From: Chitinophaga eiseniae
GTDB taxonomy: Bacteria; Bacteroidota; Bacteroidia; Chitinophagales; Chitinophagaceae
Direction: 5' to 3'
NCBI RefSeq assembly: GCF_900167135.1
Contig: NZ_FUWZ01000002.1
Location: forward strand, 1,328,651-1,392,650
Length of the DNA: 64,000 bases
Part shown: positions 25,226 to 32,754 of the stretch, one piece after another
How positions within the stretch are numbered: the stretch's first letter is position 1
Layout of the letters: each line of letters opens with the position of its first letter
Notes under the pieces: model-generated
What the model saw: the letters and a program-made list of their open reading frames with translations, nothing else
What the model was told of the DNA's origin: nothing
The model's database searches: none
Translations under genes and position numbers: made by a program

Positions 25226-25822
25226 TCAGGATGATTGCAGGCGGAGTTTTTTATAAACGGTATTGCGGCTCAGTTGCACCATGTCGCCCGGCTGCATACC
25301 TGCTATCGTTATTTCCTCCATGCGGTAACGGACAAGCCTCAACGTAGGAAAGCCGGTGGCCGCCGTCATTTTACGCACCTGCCTGTTTTTTCCTTCCTGA
25401 AGCACCAGCCGTAGCCAGGGCGCCGGGATGTTCTTCCGGAAACGGATAGGAGGGTTGCGCTCCGGCAGGAAAGGTTCTTCCCGAAAGATCTCCGCCAGGC
25501 AGGGCTTTGTATGATAAAGCTTACCGTCTACCGTGATGTCCACCCCTTCCTGCAACTGACGCACCGCCGCGTTGGTCACCGCCCCGTCTACCTGCACCCA
25601 GTATTCCCTTTCATGGGCGTATTGCGGCATCAGCAGCCTGTTATTCAATGACTTGTCATTCGTGAGCAACAACAAGCCCTCGCTGTCATAGTCCAACCGC
25701 CCCACAGGATACACATCCCGGGGCACTTTAAAGTAATCTGCCAGGCAGGATTTATTCCCTTCCGGCGTAAACCGGGACAGCACCTCATATGGTTTATAAA
25801 TTACATAATAATTTAACGACAC
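25226..25822 (-). CDS. Pseudouridine synthase, RsuA/RluE family
   Basis: Isomerises a uridine in 23S or 16S rRNA (RsuA/RluB/E/F family). The 198-aa core shows NYYVIYKPYEVLS, the catalytic block PVGRLDYDSEGLLLLTND with the active Asp, and KNRQVRKMTAATGFPTLRLVRYRM. No S4 domain is present, which fits the RluE-like short form. The frame is open for 70 codons further upstream, but that part is not protein-like and overlaps the divergent regulator gene; GTG at 25822 is the best start directly before the fold. The exact rRNA position is unknown. Confidence 0.87.
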   Translation of the reverse strand: MSLNYYVIYKPYEVLSRFTPEGNKSCLADYFKVPRDVYPVGRLDYDSEGLLLLTNDKSLNNRLLMPQYAHEREYWVQVDGAVTNAAVRQLQEGVDITVDGKLYHTKPCLAEIFREEPFLPERNPPIRFRKNIPAPWLRLVLQEGKNRQVRKMTAATGFPTLRLVRYRMEEITIAGMQPGDMVQLSRNTVYKKLRLQSS

Positions 25823-25834
25823 GACAGCATTTGC

Positions 25835-25866
25835 TTTGGTTAAGGAGCTGTAAATTAGTACTTTTG
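25835..25866 (+). promoter_or_regulatory. Promoter of the Crp/Fnr regulator
   Basis: TTTG (25835-25838), a 20-base spacer and TACTTTTG (25859-25866) form a near-ideal Bacteroidota promoter. The ATG at 25876 follows only nine bases after the -7 element. Confidence 0.8.
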
Positions 25867-25875
25867 CAGATTGAT

Positions 25876-26586
25876 ATGGGTAGCACAATTCAAAATCCTG
25901 CCTGCCAACATTGCAGGGACCGTTTTTCCTCCATTTTCTGCAAGGCGGAACAGTGCAATCTGGAACAGATTGACCAGGCCAAAGTATGCTCTGTGTACAA
26001 AAAAGGCCAGGTGATCTTCCATGAAGGCGCATACCCCTTTGGTGTCTACTGTATCAACGACGGTAAAATAAAGCTGTCCCACAGCGGCGACGATGGCCGC
26101 GAACAGATTATCCGCCTGGTAAAAGCCGGCGATATCATGGGATACAAAGCGCTGCTCAGCAACGAACGTTATACCGCCACCGCTACCGCCCTCGAAGATT
26201 CTTCCATCTGCTTCGTACCAAAAGACCTGTTTATGAGCATCCTGCAGAAAGACGCCTCCCTGTCTTTCGAAATGATGCGCATCCTCTCCAGCGAACTGCG
26301 GAAAGCGGAACTGAAGATTACCCACCTCGCCCAGAAACCGGTGCGGGAAAGACTCGCAGAAACCCTGCTGTTCATCAAAGAAACCTATGGCGTAGAAGCC
26401 GACGGCCATACCCTCAGCGTCCGCCTCTCCCGCGAAGAAATCGCCAACCTCGTAGGCACCGCCACCGAATCCGCCATCCGCCTGCTCTCCGAATTCAAAA
26501 AAGACGGTATGATAGAACTGGAAGGTAAAAAAATACGCCTGCTCGATCTCCAGCAAATCGTAAAAACCGCTAACCTGCAGGACTAG
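25876..26586 (+). CDS. FNR-like Crp/Fnr family regulator
   Basis: A 236-aa cNMP-binding-fold transcription factor. The N-terminus is cysteine-rich (Cys at residues 10, 13, 22, 27 and 38: PACQHC, IFC, QCNLE, KVC), which suggests an oxygen-labile iron-sulfur cluster as in FNR, though the spacing is not that of E. coli. The beta-roll follows (FHEGAYPFGVYCINDGKIKL). The winged HTH has LSREEIANLVGTATESAIRLLSEFKKDG; the Glu and Arg of the recognition helix are kept at the FNR positions. The ATG at 25876 directly after the promoter is chosen over the longer frame. Its neighbours (RIC-like, ccoI, cbb3 genes) are typical FNR targets, so it is probably the local regulator. Confidence 0.88.
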   Translation: MGSTIQNPACQHCRDRFSSIFCKAEQCNLEQIDQAKVCSVYKKGQVIFHEGAYPFGVYCINDGKIKLSHSGDDGREQIIRLVKAGDIMGYKALLSNERYTATATALEDSSICFVPKDLFMSILQKDASLSFEMMRILSSELRKAELKITHLAQKPVRERLAETLLFIKETYGVEADGHTLSVRLSREEIANLVGTATESAIRLLSEFKKDGMIELEGKKIRLLDLQQIVKTANLQD

Positions 26587-26627
26587 CCGCCGCTTCGGCC
26601 CACTACTGACAAATATCATACTTCACC

Positions 26628-26671
26628 TTGATACATATCATTCCCAGGGGATGGGTGTACTGGTACTTTTG
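26628..26671 (+). promoter_or_regulatory. FNR-type box plus -7 element upstream of the RIC-like/ccoI genes
   Basis: TTGATACATATCAT (26628-26641) matches the FNR consensus TTGAT-N4-ATCAA at nine of ten half-site positions. TACTTTTG (26664-26671) is an exact -7 element. The distance from box centre to the start of the -7 element is 29.5 bp, the geometry of a class II activator site. Confidence 0.7.
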
Positions 26672-26695
26672 TAACATCAAAAATACCATCCATTC

Positions 26696-27250
26696 ATGCA
26701 TCCATATGCTATCATCAACTTTCACGAACTGACACCCGCCGCACTCTGCGACGTGATCGTGAACAAGTTCCATCAACCGATAGAACGTACCGCGGAGGAA
26801 GTAATGGCCTGGTTTAACCTGGAAAGGCAGGACGACCCAACTGCCCCGGCCACCGCAGATCTGCAGCAACTGCTGTTTGCTAAAATGCTGACCGAAATAG
26901 CACAACTGATGCGCAAGGAAACCACGCTCATCTTTCCGGTCATCCGCAACGCCGCCATTCACAAAAAAGGCCGTAAAAGCCTCAAACCCACGGCGTACGA
27001 CGGCATCCGGCCTTCGTTCGATAAAATTATGCTGCTGCTCCAGAAACTCCGCCAGGTAACCGGCAACTACCTGCTGCAAGGCCACTGGAGCCCCGCTTAT
27101 AAAATATGCCTCAGCGATATGTACACCGTTGAACAACTGCTGCAACAGTGGCACTATATCGCTCAAAACATCCTGTACCCGGCCGTACTGCCCGCCAACA
27201 CCATCATTATCCGACAGGATGAAATTTTTAACACCGTAAGCATCGACTAA
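26696..27250 (+). CDS. RIC/hemerythrin-like protein with degenerate metal site
   Basis: A 184-aa helical protein that resembles the iron-sulfur repair di-iron proteins (RIC/YtfE/ScdA). LCDVIVNKFHQPIERTAEEV, LMRKETTLIFPVIRNAA, LLQKLRQVTGNY and QWHYIAQNILYPAVL align with the four helices. Several His/Glu ligands of the family seem lost: the HMxKEE His is Leu, and in the last helix the usual HxxxEN reads HYIAQN. It starts 24 bases after an FNR-controlled promoter and ends two bases before ccoI, so both are made together. Possible roles are a non-metal helper in cbb3 or copper assembly. The family call is moderate; the ligand loss needs an alignment. Confidence 0.55.
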   Translation: MHPYAIINFHELTPAALCDVIVNKFHQPIERTAEEVMAWFNLERQDDPTAPATADLQQLLFAKMLTEIAQLMRKETTLIFPVIRNAAIHKKGRKSLKPTAYDGIRPSFDKIMLLLQKLRQVTGNYLLQGHWSPAYKICLSDMYTVEQLLQQWHYIAQNILYPAVLPANTIIIRQDEIFNTVSID

Positions 27251-27252
27251 TC

Positions 27253-29685
27253 ATGGCTACCTATTCTGACGTACAAGTAACCTGCTACCACTGCGGGGAA
27301 GATTGCCACAACCGCGACATCATCATTCAGGAAAAAACTTTTTGCTGCGAAGGGTGTAAACTGGTCTACGAAATACTCAACCAGCATGACCTCTGCGAAT
27401 ATTATGACCTGAACAACAAACCGGGTGTAAATCAACGCATTACCGTCAGAAAAGATAAATTCGCTTTCCTGGAAGATGAAAAAATACAGCAACAGCTGGT
27501 ACAGTTCAGGGATGAAAGCCAGACCCATGTCAATTTCTATATTCCGCATATCCACTGCAGCTCCTGCCTTTGGCTGCTGGAGAACCTGCACCGGCTCGAT
27601 AAAGGCATTCAACGTGTAACCGTCAACTTTAGCAAGAAAGAAGCGGTCATCATTTTTTCTGAAACACAAACTTCGCTACGGCGCGTAGCGGAAGTACTGA
27701 CCGCCATCGGCTATGAACCTTACATCAGCCTGCAGGACCTGCAGCATAAGAAACCGGGCATTAAACGCCATCTTATCTACCAGCTGGGCGTCGCGGGCTT
27801 CTGCTTCGGTAATATCATGCTGCTCAGCTTCCCGGAATATTTTACCGGCAGCGGTCATACCGACGCCGGCATGAACCGTCTCTTCCGGTACTTGAACCTC
27901 GTACTGGCGTTACCGGTATTTTTTTACAGCGCACAGGTGTTCTTTAAGTCCGCCTGGAGCGGACTTAAACACGGCTTTCTGAATATCGACGTTCCCATTG
28001 TGCTCGCCGTTGTGGTGACTTTCATCCGCAGCGTGGTGGATGTTACGCAAGGCCAGGCCGGCTATTTCGATTCCATGTCCGGTATCGTATTTTTTATGCT
28101 GATAGGGCGCATCCTGCAGGACAAAACTTACCAGGGCCTATCCTTCGACCGTGACTACACGGCCTATTTCCCTATAGCCGTCAGCGTTATACGCGAAGAA
28201 AAAGAAGTACCCACCGCCTTACCGGATATCAAAACCGGTGATACCCTGCTCATACATAACAATGAACTGGTACCGGCAGACGGCATCATTGTCCGGGGAA
28301 AAGCGCTGATCGATTACAGCTTTGTGACCGGTGAAGCCACGCCTGTCAACAAATCCGTAGGGGAGATCATCTACGCCGGCGGCCGGCAGCTGGAAGGCAA
28401 CATCGAAATACTCACCATCAAAGAAGTGGCGCAGAGTTATCTGACCAGCCTCTGGAACCGCGACGAGCTGAAAAACAAAGAAGAAAAACACGTGTCTTTT
28501 GTGCACCTGCTGGGCCGCAACTTCACCTGGGTGGTATTACTCATCGCCGCACTCAGCGCCACCTACTGGGGATTTCATGATCCGTCCCGTATATGGCCGG
28601 CCGTGACCGCCATCCTGATCATCGCCTGTCCCTGCGCACTGCTGCTGGCATCTTCTTTCACCAACGGGCATATCCTGCGCATCCTGAGCCGGCACCACCT
28701 GTACCTCCGCAATGCGCAGGCGATAGAAAATCTCGCCAACACCACGCATATTGTCTTCGACAAAACCGGTACGCTCACCGGCAAAACCGGCAGCGACGTT
28801 AAATATTACGGTGACACGCTCAGCCCTTTCCAGGAGAGCCTGATCGCCAGCCTCGCCAAACAGTCCACCCACCCCCTCAGCAAGGCCATCGCCGCCTATT
28901 GCAACACAACTACGCTAACGCCTGTACGCGATTTCCGCGATGTCACCGGCAAAGGCGTATGCGGATGGGTAGAGGGTAATTTCATCCGGATGGGCAATGC
29001 CGAATTTACCGGCGCACACAATAAAGAAGAAGCCGATGGCAGTATTGTATACCTGTCTTTCAACGACAAGCTGACCGGCCTCTTCACCATTCATAACAAC
29101 TACCGCAGCGGTATCCGGCCGCTGCTGAAACAGCTGCAGCAGCAATATCCGTTGTCAGTGCTCTCCGGTGACAATGACCGGGAAGCGATGAACCTGCGCC
29201 GGCTCATGGGCCATGAAACCGCCTTGCTGTTTGAACAGCAACCGGCGGATAAACTGGCGTATATCATCTCCCTGCAACAACAGGGTAAAAAAGTAATGAT
29301 GATAGGAGACGGGCTGAATGACGCCGGTGCGCTGAAACAAAGCGATATCGGCATTTCGCTCACAGAAGACAGCAATAACTTCACGCCTGCCAGCGACGGC
29401 ATCCTCGAAGCCGGGCAACTGCCGTTATTACTTTCTTTCGTACAACTGTGCAAAGCCAACAAACGTATTATCCTGGCCAGTTTCATTCTTTCCCTCGCCT
29501 ACAATATTACCGGCCTTTACTTCGCTGTACAGGGACAACTTTCTCCGCTGGTAGCGGCTATATTAATGCCCGCCAGCTCCATCAGCATCGTGCTGATGAC
29601 TTACCTGCTGAGTGAATGGCAGGGCAAAAAGCTTGCTGGCAAAGTATTGGGAGAAATGTCTGACAAAAATCATATTCCCGATTGA
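27253..29685 (+). CDS. ccoI: CcoI-type copper-transporting P-type ATPase
   Basis: P1B-type ATPase of 810 aa that exports copper for assembly of cbb3 oxidase. The N-terminus has a cysteine-rich region (TCYHCGEDC, FCCEGCKLVYEIL), then a metal-binding domain with HCSSCLWLLENL. The membrane part carries CPCALLLASS (the CPC ion motif), with FVTGEATPVN (actuator), DKTGTLTGKTG (phosphorylated Asp) and MIGDGLNDAGAL. There are about eight transmembrane segments. It lies two bases after the RIC-like gene. Its stop codon lies inside a second FNR-like box (29682-29695). The choice of CcoI over CopA rests on the cbb3 context and the N-terminal Cys-rich layout. Confidence 0.9.
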   Translation: MATYSDVQVTCYHCGEDCHNRDIIIQEKTFCCEGCKLVYEILNQHDLCEYYDLNNKPGVNQRITVRKDKFAFLEDEKIQQQLVQFRDESQTHVNFYIPHIHCSSCLWLLENLHRLDKGIQRVTVNFSKKEAVIIFSETQTSLRRVAEVLTAIGYEPYISLQDLQHKKPGIKRHLIYQLGVAGFCFGNIMLLSFPEYFTGSGHTDAGMNRLFRYLNLVLALPVFFYSAQVFFKSAWSGLKHGFLNIDVPIVLAVVVTFIRSVVDVTQGQAGYFDSMSGIVFFMLIGRILQDKTYQGLSFDRDYTAYFPIAVSVIREEKEVPTALPDIKTGDTLLIHNNELVPADGIIVRGKALIDYSFVTGEATPVNKSVGEIIYAGGRQLEGNIEILTIKEVAQSYLTSLWNRDELKNKEEKHVSFVHLLGRNFTWVVLLIAALSATYWGFHDPSRIWPAVTAILIIACPCALLLASSFTNGHILRILSRHHLYLRNAQAIENLANTTHIVFDKTGTLTGKTGSDVKYYGDTLSPFQESLIASLAKQSTHPLSKAIAAYCNTTTLTPVRDFRDVTGKGVCGWVEGNFIRMGNAEFTGAHNKEEADGSIVYLSFNDKLTGLFTIHNNYRSGIRPLLKQLQQQYPLSVLSGDNDREAMNLRRLMGHETALLFEQQPADKLAYIISLQQQGKKVMMIGDGLNDAGALKQSDIGISLTEDSNNFTPASDGILEAGQLPLLLSFVQLCKANKRIILASFILSLAYNITGLYFAVQGQLSPLVAAILMPASSISIVLMTYLLSEWQGKKLAGKVLGEMSDKNHIPD

Positions 29686-29725
29686 GCAATGTCATTGCAG
29701 TGCCATGTAGTTGCTGTTACCTTTG
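29682..29725 (+). promoter_or_regulatory. Second FNR-like box and promoter before the cupin-ccoS-ccoNO genes
   Basis: TTGAGCAATGTCAT (29682-29695) is a weaker FNR-type palindrome overlapping the ccoI stop. ATTG (29694-29697), 20 bases, and TACCTTTG (29718-29725) form a promoter. Box centre to -7 start is 29.5 bp, identical to the box at 26628. Confidence 0.55.
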
Positions 29726-29795
29726 CTATCAACACAACATACACACCGTGAAATCTTAAAAGCGCCAGTATTAAAACCCGATTGAAATGGATGTG

Positions 29796-29823
29796 CAGGC
29801 AGCCTGAAAAACAAGGCTGCCTG
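29796..29823 (+). other. Hairpin in the leader of the cupin-cco transcript
   Basis: CAGGCAGCC (29796-29804) pairs perfectly with GGCTGCCTG (29815-29823). It would lie in a leader of about 140 bases from the promoter at 29718. No T-run follows, so a structural or protective role is more likely than termination. Confidence 0.4.
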
Positions 29824-29872
29824 TGCATAACGGGCGATCTATGCTTATCTGATTTGCACATATCATGATTTT

Positions 29873-30169
29873 ATGCTGATGAAAACCATGAACGTATTAC
29901 AGGAAGAGGGAACCGGAAAAGTAACAAGCCGGTTGGTGCTGAAAAGCAGGAGAACAGAGGCAACCCTCATCATCATGCAACAGGGACATCAGATTCCGCC
30001 GCATGTATCCCCTGTAGATGCGATGGTGCTGATACTGGAAGGGAAAGTGGCCTTTATGCTGAAAGATGAAGTGACGGTGCTGGAAACCGGCGACGTGCTG
30101 ACATTCGGCGCCAACGAAAAACATGCCTTGCAGGCTTTGGAAACAACCCGGTTTTTACTGGTTAAATAA
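29873..30169 (+). CDS. Small cupin-domain protein
   Basis: A 98-aa single-domain cupin: ATLIIMQQGHQIPPHVSPVDAMVLILEGKVAFMLKDEVTVLETGDVLTFGANEKHALQAL read in order gives the two cupin motifs. The first motif keeps one His (PPHVSP) and the second keeps HAL, so metal binding is possible but not complete. ATG at 29873 or 29879 may start translation. It lies eight bases before ccoS and upstream of ccoNO, within the respiratory cluster; a role in sensing or assembly is only inferred from position. Confidence 0.8.
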   Translation: MLMKTMNVLQEEGTGKVTSRLVLKSRRTEATLIIMQQGHQIPPHVSPVDAMVLILEGKVAFMLKDEVTVLETGDVLTFGANEKHALQALETTRFLLVK

Positions 30170-30176
30170 TACTGTT

Positions 30177-30335
30177 ATGAGCGTAATTATTCTTTTACTT
30201 GGCGCCAGCCTCTTAGTAGCAGCAGGCTTTCTGGCCGCCTTCATCTGGTCGGTAAAGAACGGACAGTTTGAAGATGATTTCTCTCCCGCACACCGTATTC
30301 TCTTCGAAGATAAAAAGGACAACACCAACGAATAA
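30177..30335 (+). CDS. ccoS: cbb3 oxidase maturation protein CcoS
   Basis: A 52-aa membrane protein: MSVIILLLGASLLVAAGFLA is a single N-terminal transmembrane segment, followed by FIWSVKNGQFEDDFSPAHRILFED. The FxWxxxxGQFDDxxxPAxRIL pattern is diagnostic of CcoS, required for cofactor insertion into cbb3 oxidase. The frame extends to 30123 but that part overlaps the cupin gene; ATG 30177 is the family start. Confidence 0.88.
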   Translation: MSVIILLLGASLLVAAGFLAAFIWSVKNGQFEDDFSPAHRILFEDKKDNTNE

Positions 30336-30375
30336 ACGCAAATAAGCCATCTATTAAGCAACAATAAACAGCACT

Positions 30376-32544
30376 ATGTCTCTCGAAAAATTTTATTACG
30401 ACAACCGCACGGTAAAATGGTTTGCCTACGCTTGTGTGTTCTGGGGGCTGATCGGCATGCTGGCAGGGCTCTGGGCAGCCCTCACGCTGGTAATGCCGGA
30501 GCTTAACCTGGGCTTCGCGCCAACTACCTTCGGGCGTCTCAGGCCCGTACACACCAATGCCGTGATCTTCGCCTTCGTGGGTAACGGTATTTTCATGGGT
30601 GTTTACTACTCGCTGCAACGGCTGTGTAAAGCCCGTATGTTCAGCGACCTGCTGAGTAAGGTCCACTTCTGGGGATGGCAGGCGATCATCGCCGGCGGCG
30701 CACTGACGCTTTTCCTGGGATATACTACCGGCAAGGAATACGCCGAACTGGAATGGCCTTTCGACATCGCCATCACCCTGATATGGGTAGTGTTTGGCGC
30801 CAACATGCTGGGCACGATCCTGCGGCGGCGCGAGTCCCACCTGTACGTGGCCATCTGGTTTTACATCGGTACCTGGGTAGCCATCGCCATGCTGCACATT
30901 ATCAACTCCTTCGAGTACCCATTGTCGCTGTTTAAAAGCTATAGCTGGTACGCCGGCGTACAGGACGCACTGGTACAATGGTGGTATGGCCACAATGCGG
31001 TAGCGTTCTTCCTGACCACGCCTTACCTCGGCCTCATGTACTACTTTGTGCCCAAAGCCGCCAACAGACCGGTATATTCCTACCGCTGGTCTATCATCCA
31101 CTTCTGGTCACTGATATTCATCTATATATGGGCAGGTCCTCACCACCTGCTGTATACCGCTTTGCCTGAATGGGCACAGTCTCTCGGCACCGTGTTCAGC
31201 ATCATGCTGATTGCGCCTTCCTGGGGCGGTATGCTCAACGGTCTGCTTACCCTTCGTGGCGCATGGGACCGTGTAAGGGAAGACGCCATCCTGAAATTCT
31301 TCGTGGTAGCGCTCACCTGCTACGGTATGGCCACCTTCGAAGGACCGATGCTGTCCCTTAAAAATGTGAACGCTATCAGTCACTATACCGACTGGACCAT
31401 CGCCCACGTACACGTAGGCGCACTGGGCTGGAACGGATTCCTGACCTTCGGCATCCTCTACTGGATGATCCCGCGCATTTTCTCCACACAGCTGTACTCC
31501 CGCAAATGGGCCAACACCCACTTCTGGATCGGTACCCTCGGCATTATCTTTTACGTTATTCCGCTGTACTGGGCCGCCTTCACCCAGAGCATGATGTGGA
31601 AACAGTTCACCGAAGAAGGACAACTGAAATACCAGTTCCTGGAAACGGTGACCACCATCGTTCCCATGTACGCCCTGCGCGCCTTCGGCGGTCTGCTGTA
31701 TGTAAGCGGCCTGGCGCTGATGATCGTGAATCTCTGGAAAACGATCCGCCGCGGCGCTTTCGTGGCCAATGAAGCTGCCGAAGCAGCTCCGCTGCCAAAA
31801 GTGATCCCTACACACGGCAAAGCGCACTGGCACAACTGGATCGAGCGCCGCCCTATCCAGCTGGTAGTGTTCAGCCTCGTGATCGTAGCCATCGGCGGTA
31901 TCCTGGAAATGGTGCCCACCTTCCTCATCCGCAGCAATATCCCGACCATCAGCAGCGTACAGCCATATACGCCGCTGGAACTGCACGGCCGCGACATCTA
32001 CATCCGTGAAGGCTGTTATACCTGTCACTCCCAGATGATCCGTCCTTTCCGCGACGAGGTAGCCCGCTACGGCGAGTACTCCAAAGCCGGTGAATTCGTC
32101 TACGACCACCCCTTCCAGTGGGGCTCCAAACGTACCGGTCCGGACCTGGCCAGGATAGGCGGTAAATACCCCGACAGCTGGCACTACAACCACATGCTGG
32201 ACCCTACCTCCATGTCTCCCGGCTCTATCATGCCGCCGTATCCCTGGCTGTTTGAAGAACGTATCGACAGAGGCAAAACACCCGCGATGATCAACGTGAT
32301 GCGGAAACTGGGCGTACCATATGCAGACGGCTACGAAAAACAGGCGCTCGCTGATCTTGACAAGCAGGCTGCCAGCATCGCCGCCACCCTGGAGAAAGAC
32401 AAACTGCCTGTTAAAGCAGACCGTGAAATTGTAGCGCTGATCGCCTACCTGCAACGGATGGGCAAGGATATCAAAATGGCTCCGGCACCCAAGCCCGCCA
32501 CCGCGGACGCCAGCACCGGCAGCAACGACAAAAACGATTTTTAG
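30376..32544 (+). CDS. ccoNO: cbb3-type cytochrome c oxidase, fused subunits I and II (CcoNO)
   Basis: Catalytic core of the high-affinity terminal oxidase, 722 aa. The CcoN part has about twelve transmembrane segments with the heme-copper His residues (RPVHTNAVIFAF, WWYGHNAVAFFLT, GPHHLLYTALP and THVHVGALGWNG-like IAHVHVGALGWNG). It passes directly into a CcoO part near residue 490: a membrane anchor, then the heme c site CYTCHSQMIRPF (about 547) and SIMPPYPWLFE with the Met ligand. Fusion of CcoN and CcoO is common in Bacteroidota. It is followed by ccoQ, ccoP, ccoG and ccoH. Confidence 0.96.
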   Translation: MSLEKFYYDNRTVKWFAYACVFWGLIGMLAGLWAALTLVMPELNLGFAPTTFGRLRPVHTNAVIFAFVGNGIFMGVYYSLQRLCKARMFSDLLSKVHFWGWQAIIAGGALTLFLGYTTGKEYAELEWPFDIAITLIWVVFGANMLGTILRRRESHLYVAIWFYIGTWVAIAMLHIINSFEYPLSLFKSYSWYAGVQDALVQWWYGHNAVAFFLTTPYLGLMYYFVPKAANRPVYSYRWSIIHFWSLIFIYIWAGPHHLLYTALPEWAQSLGTVFSIMLIAPSWGGMLNGLLTLRGAWDRVREDAILKFFVVALTCYGMATFEGPMLSLKNVNAISHYTDWTIAHVHVGALGWNGFLTFGILYWMIPRIFSTQLYSRKWANTHFWIGTLGIIFYVIPLYWAAFTQSMMWKQFTEEGQLKYQFLETVTTIVPMYALRAFGGLLYVSGLALMIVNLWKTIRRGAFVANEAAEAAPLPKVIPTHGKAHWHNWIERRPIQLVVFSLVIVAIGGILEMVPTFLIRSNIPTISSVQPYTPLELHGRDIYIREGCYTCHSQMIRPFRDEVARYGEYSKAGEFVYDHPFQWGSKRTGPDLARIGGKYPDSWHYNHMLDPTSMSPGSIMPPYPWLFEERIDRGKTPAMINVMRKLGVPYADGYEKQALADLDKQAASIAATLEKDKLPVKADREIVALIAYLQRMGKDIKMAPAPKPATADASTGSNDKNDF

Positions 32545-32565
32545 TCAACATAAAAACACAGGACC

Positions 32566-32745
32566 ATGAAGTTCATTAATTATCTGGAATCAATTGCCGG
32601 TATCAGCATCTACCCGATGGCTTCCCTGCTGATCTTCTCCATTTTTTTTGTCTTCGCCGCCTTCTGGGCGTTCCGGGCAGACCGTAACATGGTAGACCAG
32701 ATCAGCCGCATCCCCTTAGATAATGATGAAACCCAAAGCCTATAA
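32566..32745 (+). CDS. ccoQ: Small cbb3 subunit CcoQ
   Basis: A 59-aa protein, MKFINYLESIAGISIYPM then one transmembrane segment (SLLIFSIFFVFAAFWAF), then a short polar tail RADRNMVDQISRIPLD. Position between ccoNO and ccoP and the single-helix layout identify CcoQ, which stabilises the oxidase. It starts 21 bases after ccoNO and ends nine bases before ccoP. Confidence 0.82.
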   Translation: MKFINYLESIAGISIYPMASLLIFSIFFVFAAFWAFRADRNMVDQISRIPLDNDETQSL

Positions 32746-32754
32746 ACGATACAT

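Noticed and set aside
26603..27166. Minus-strand frame opposite the RIC-like gene
   Set aside because: The plus-strand frame has a promoter directly upstream, helix patterns of a known family and operon coupling to ccoI.
31108..32454. A 448-codon open frame on the minus strand
   Set aside because: It lies fully within ccoNO on the other strand, whose heme and copper motifs are clear; no recognisable domain in the antisense product.
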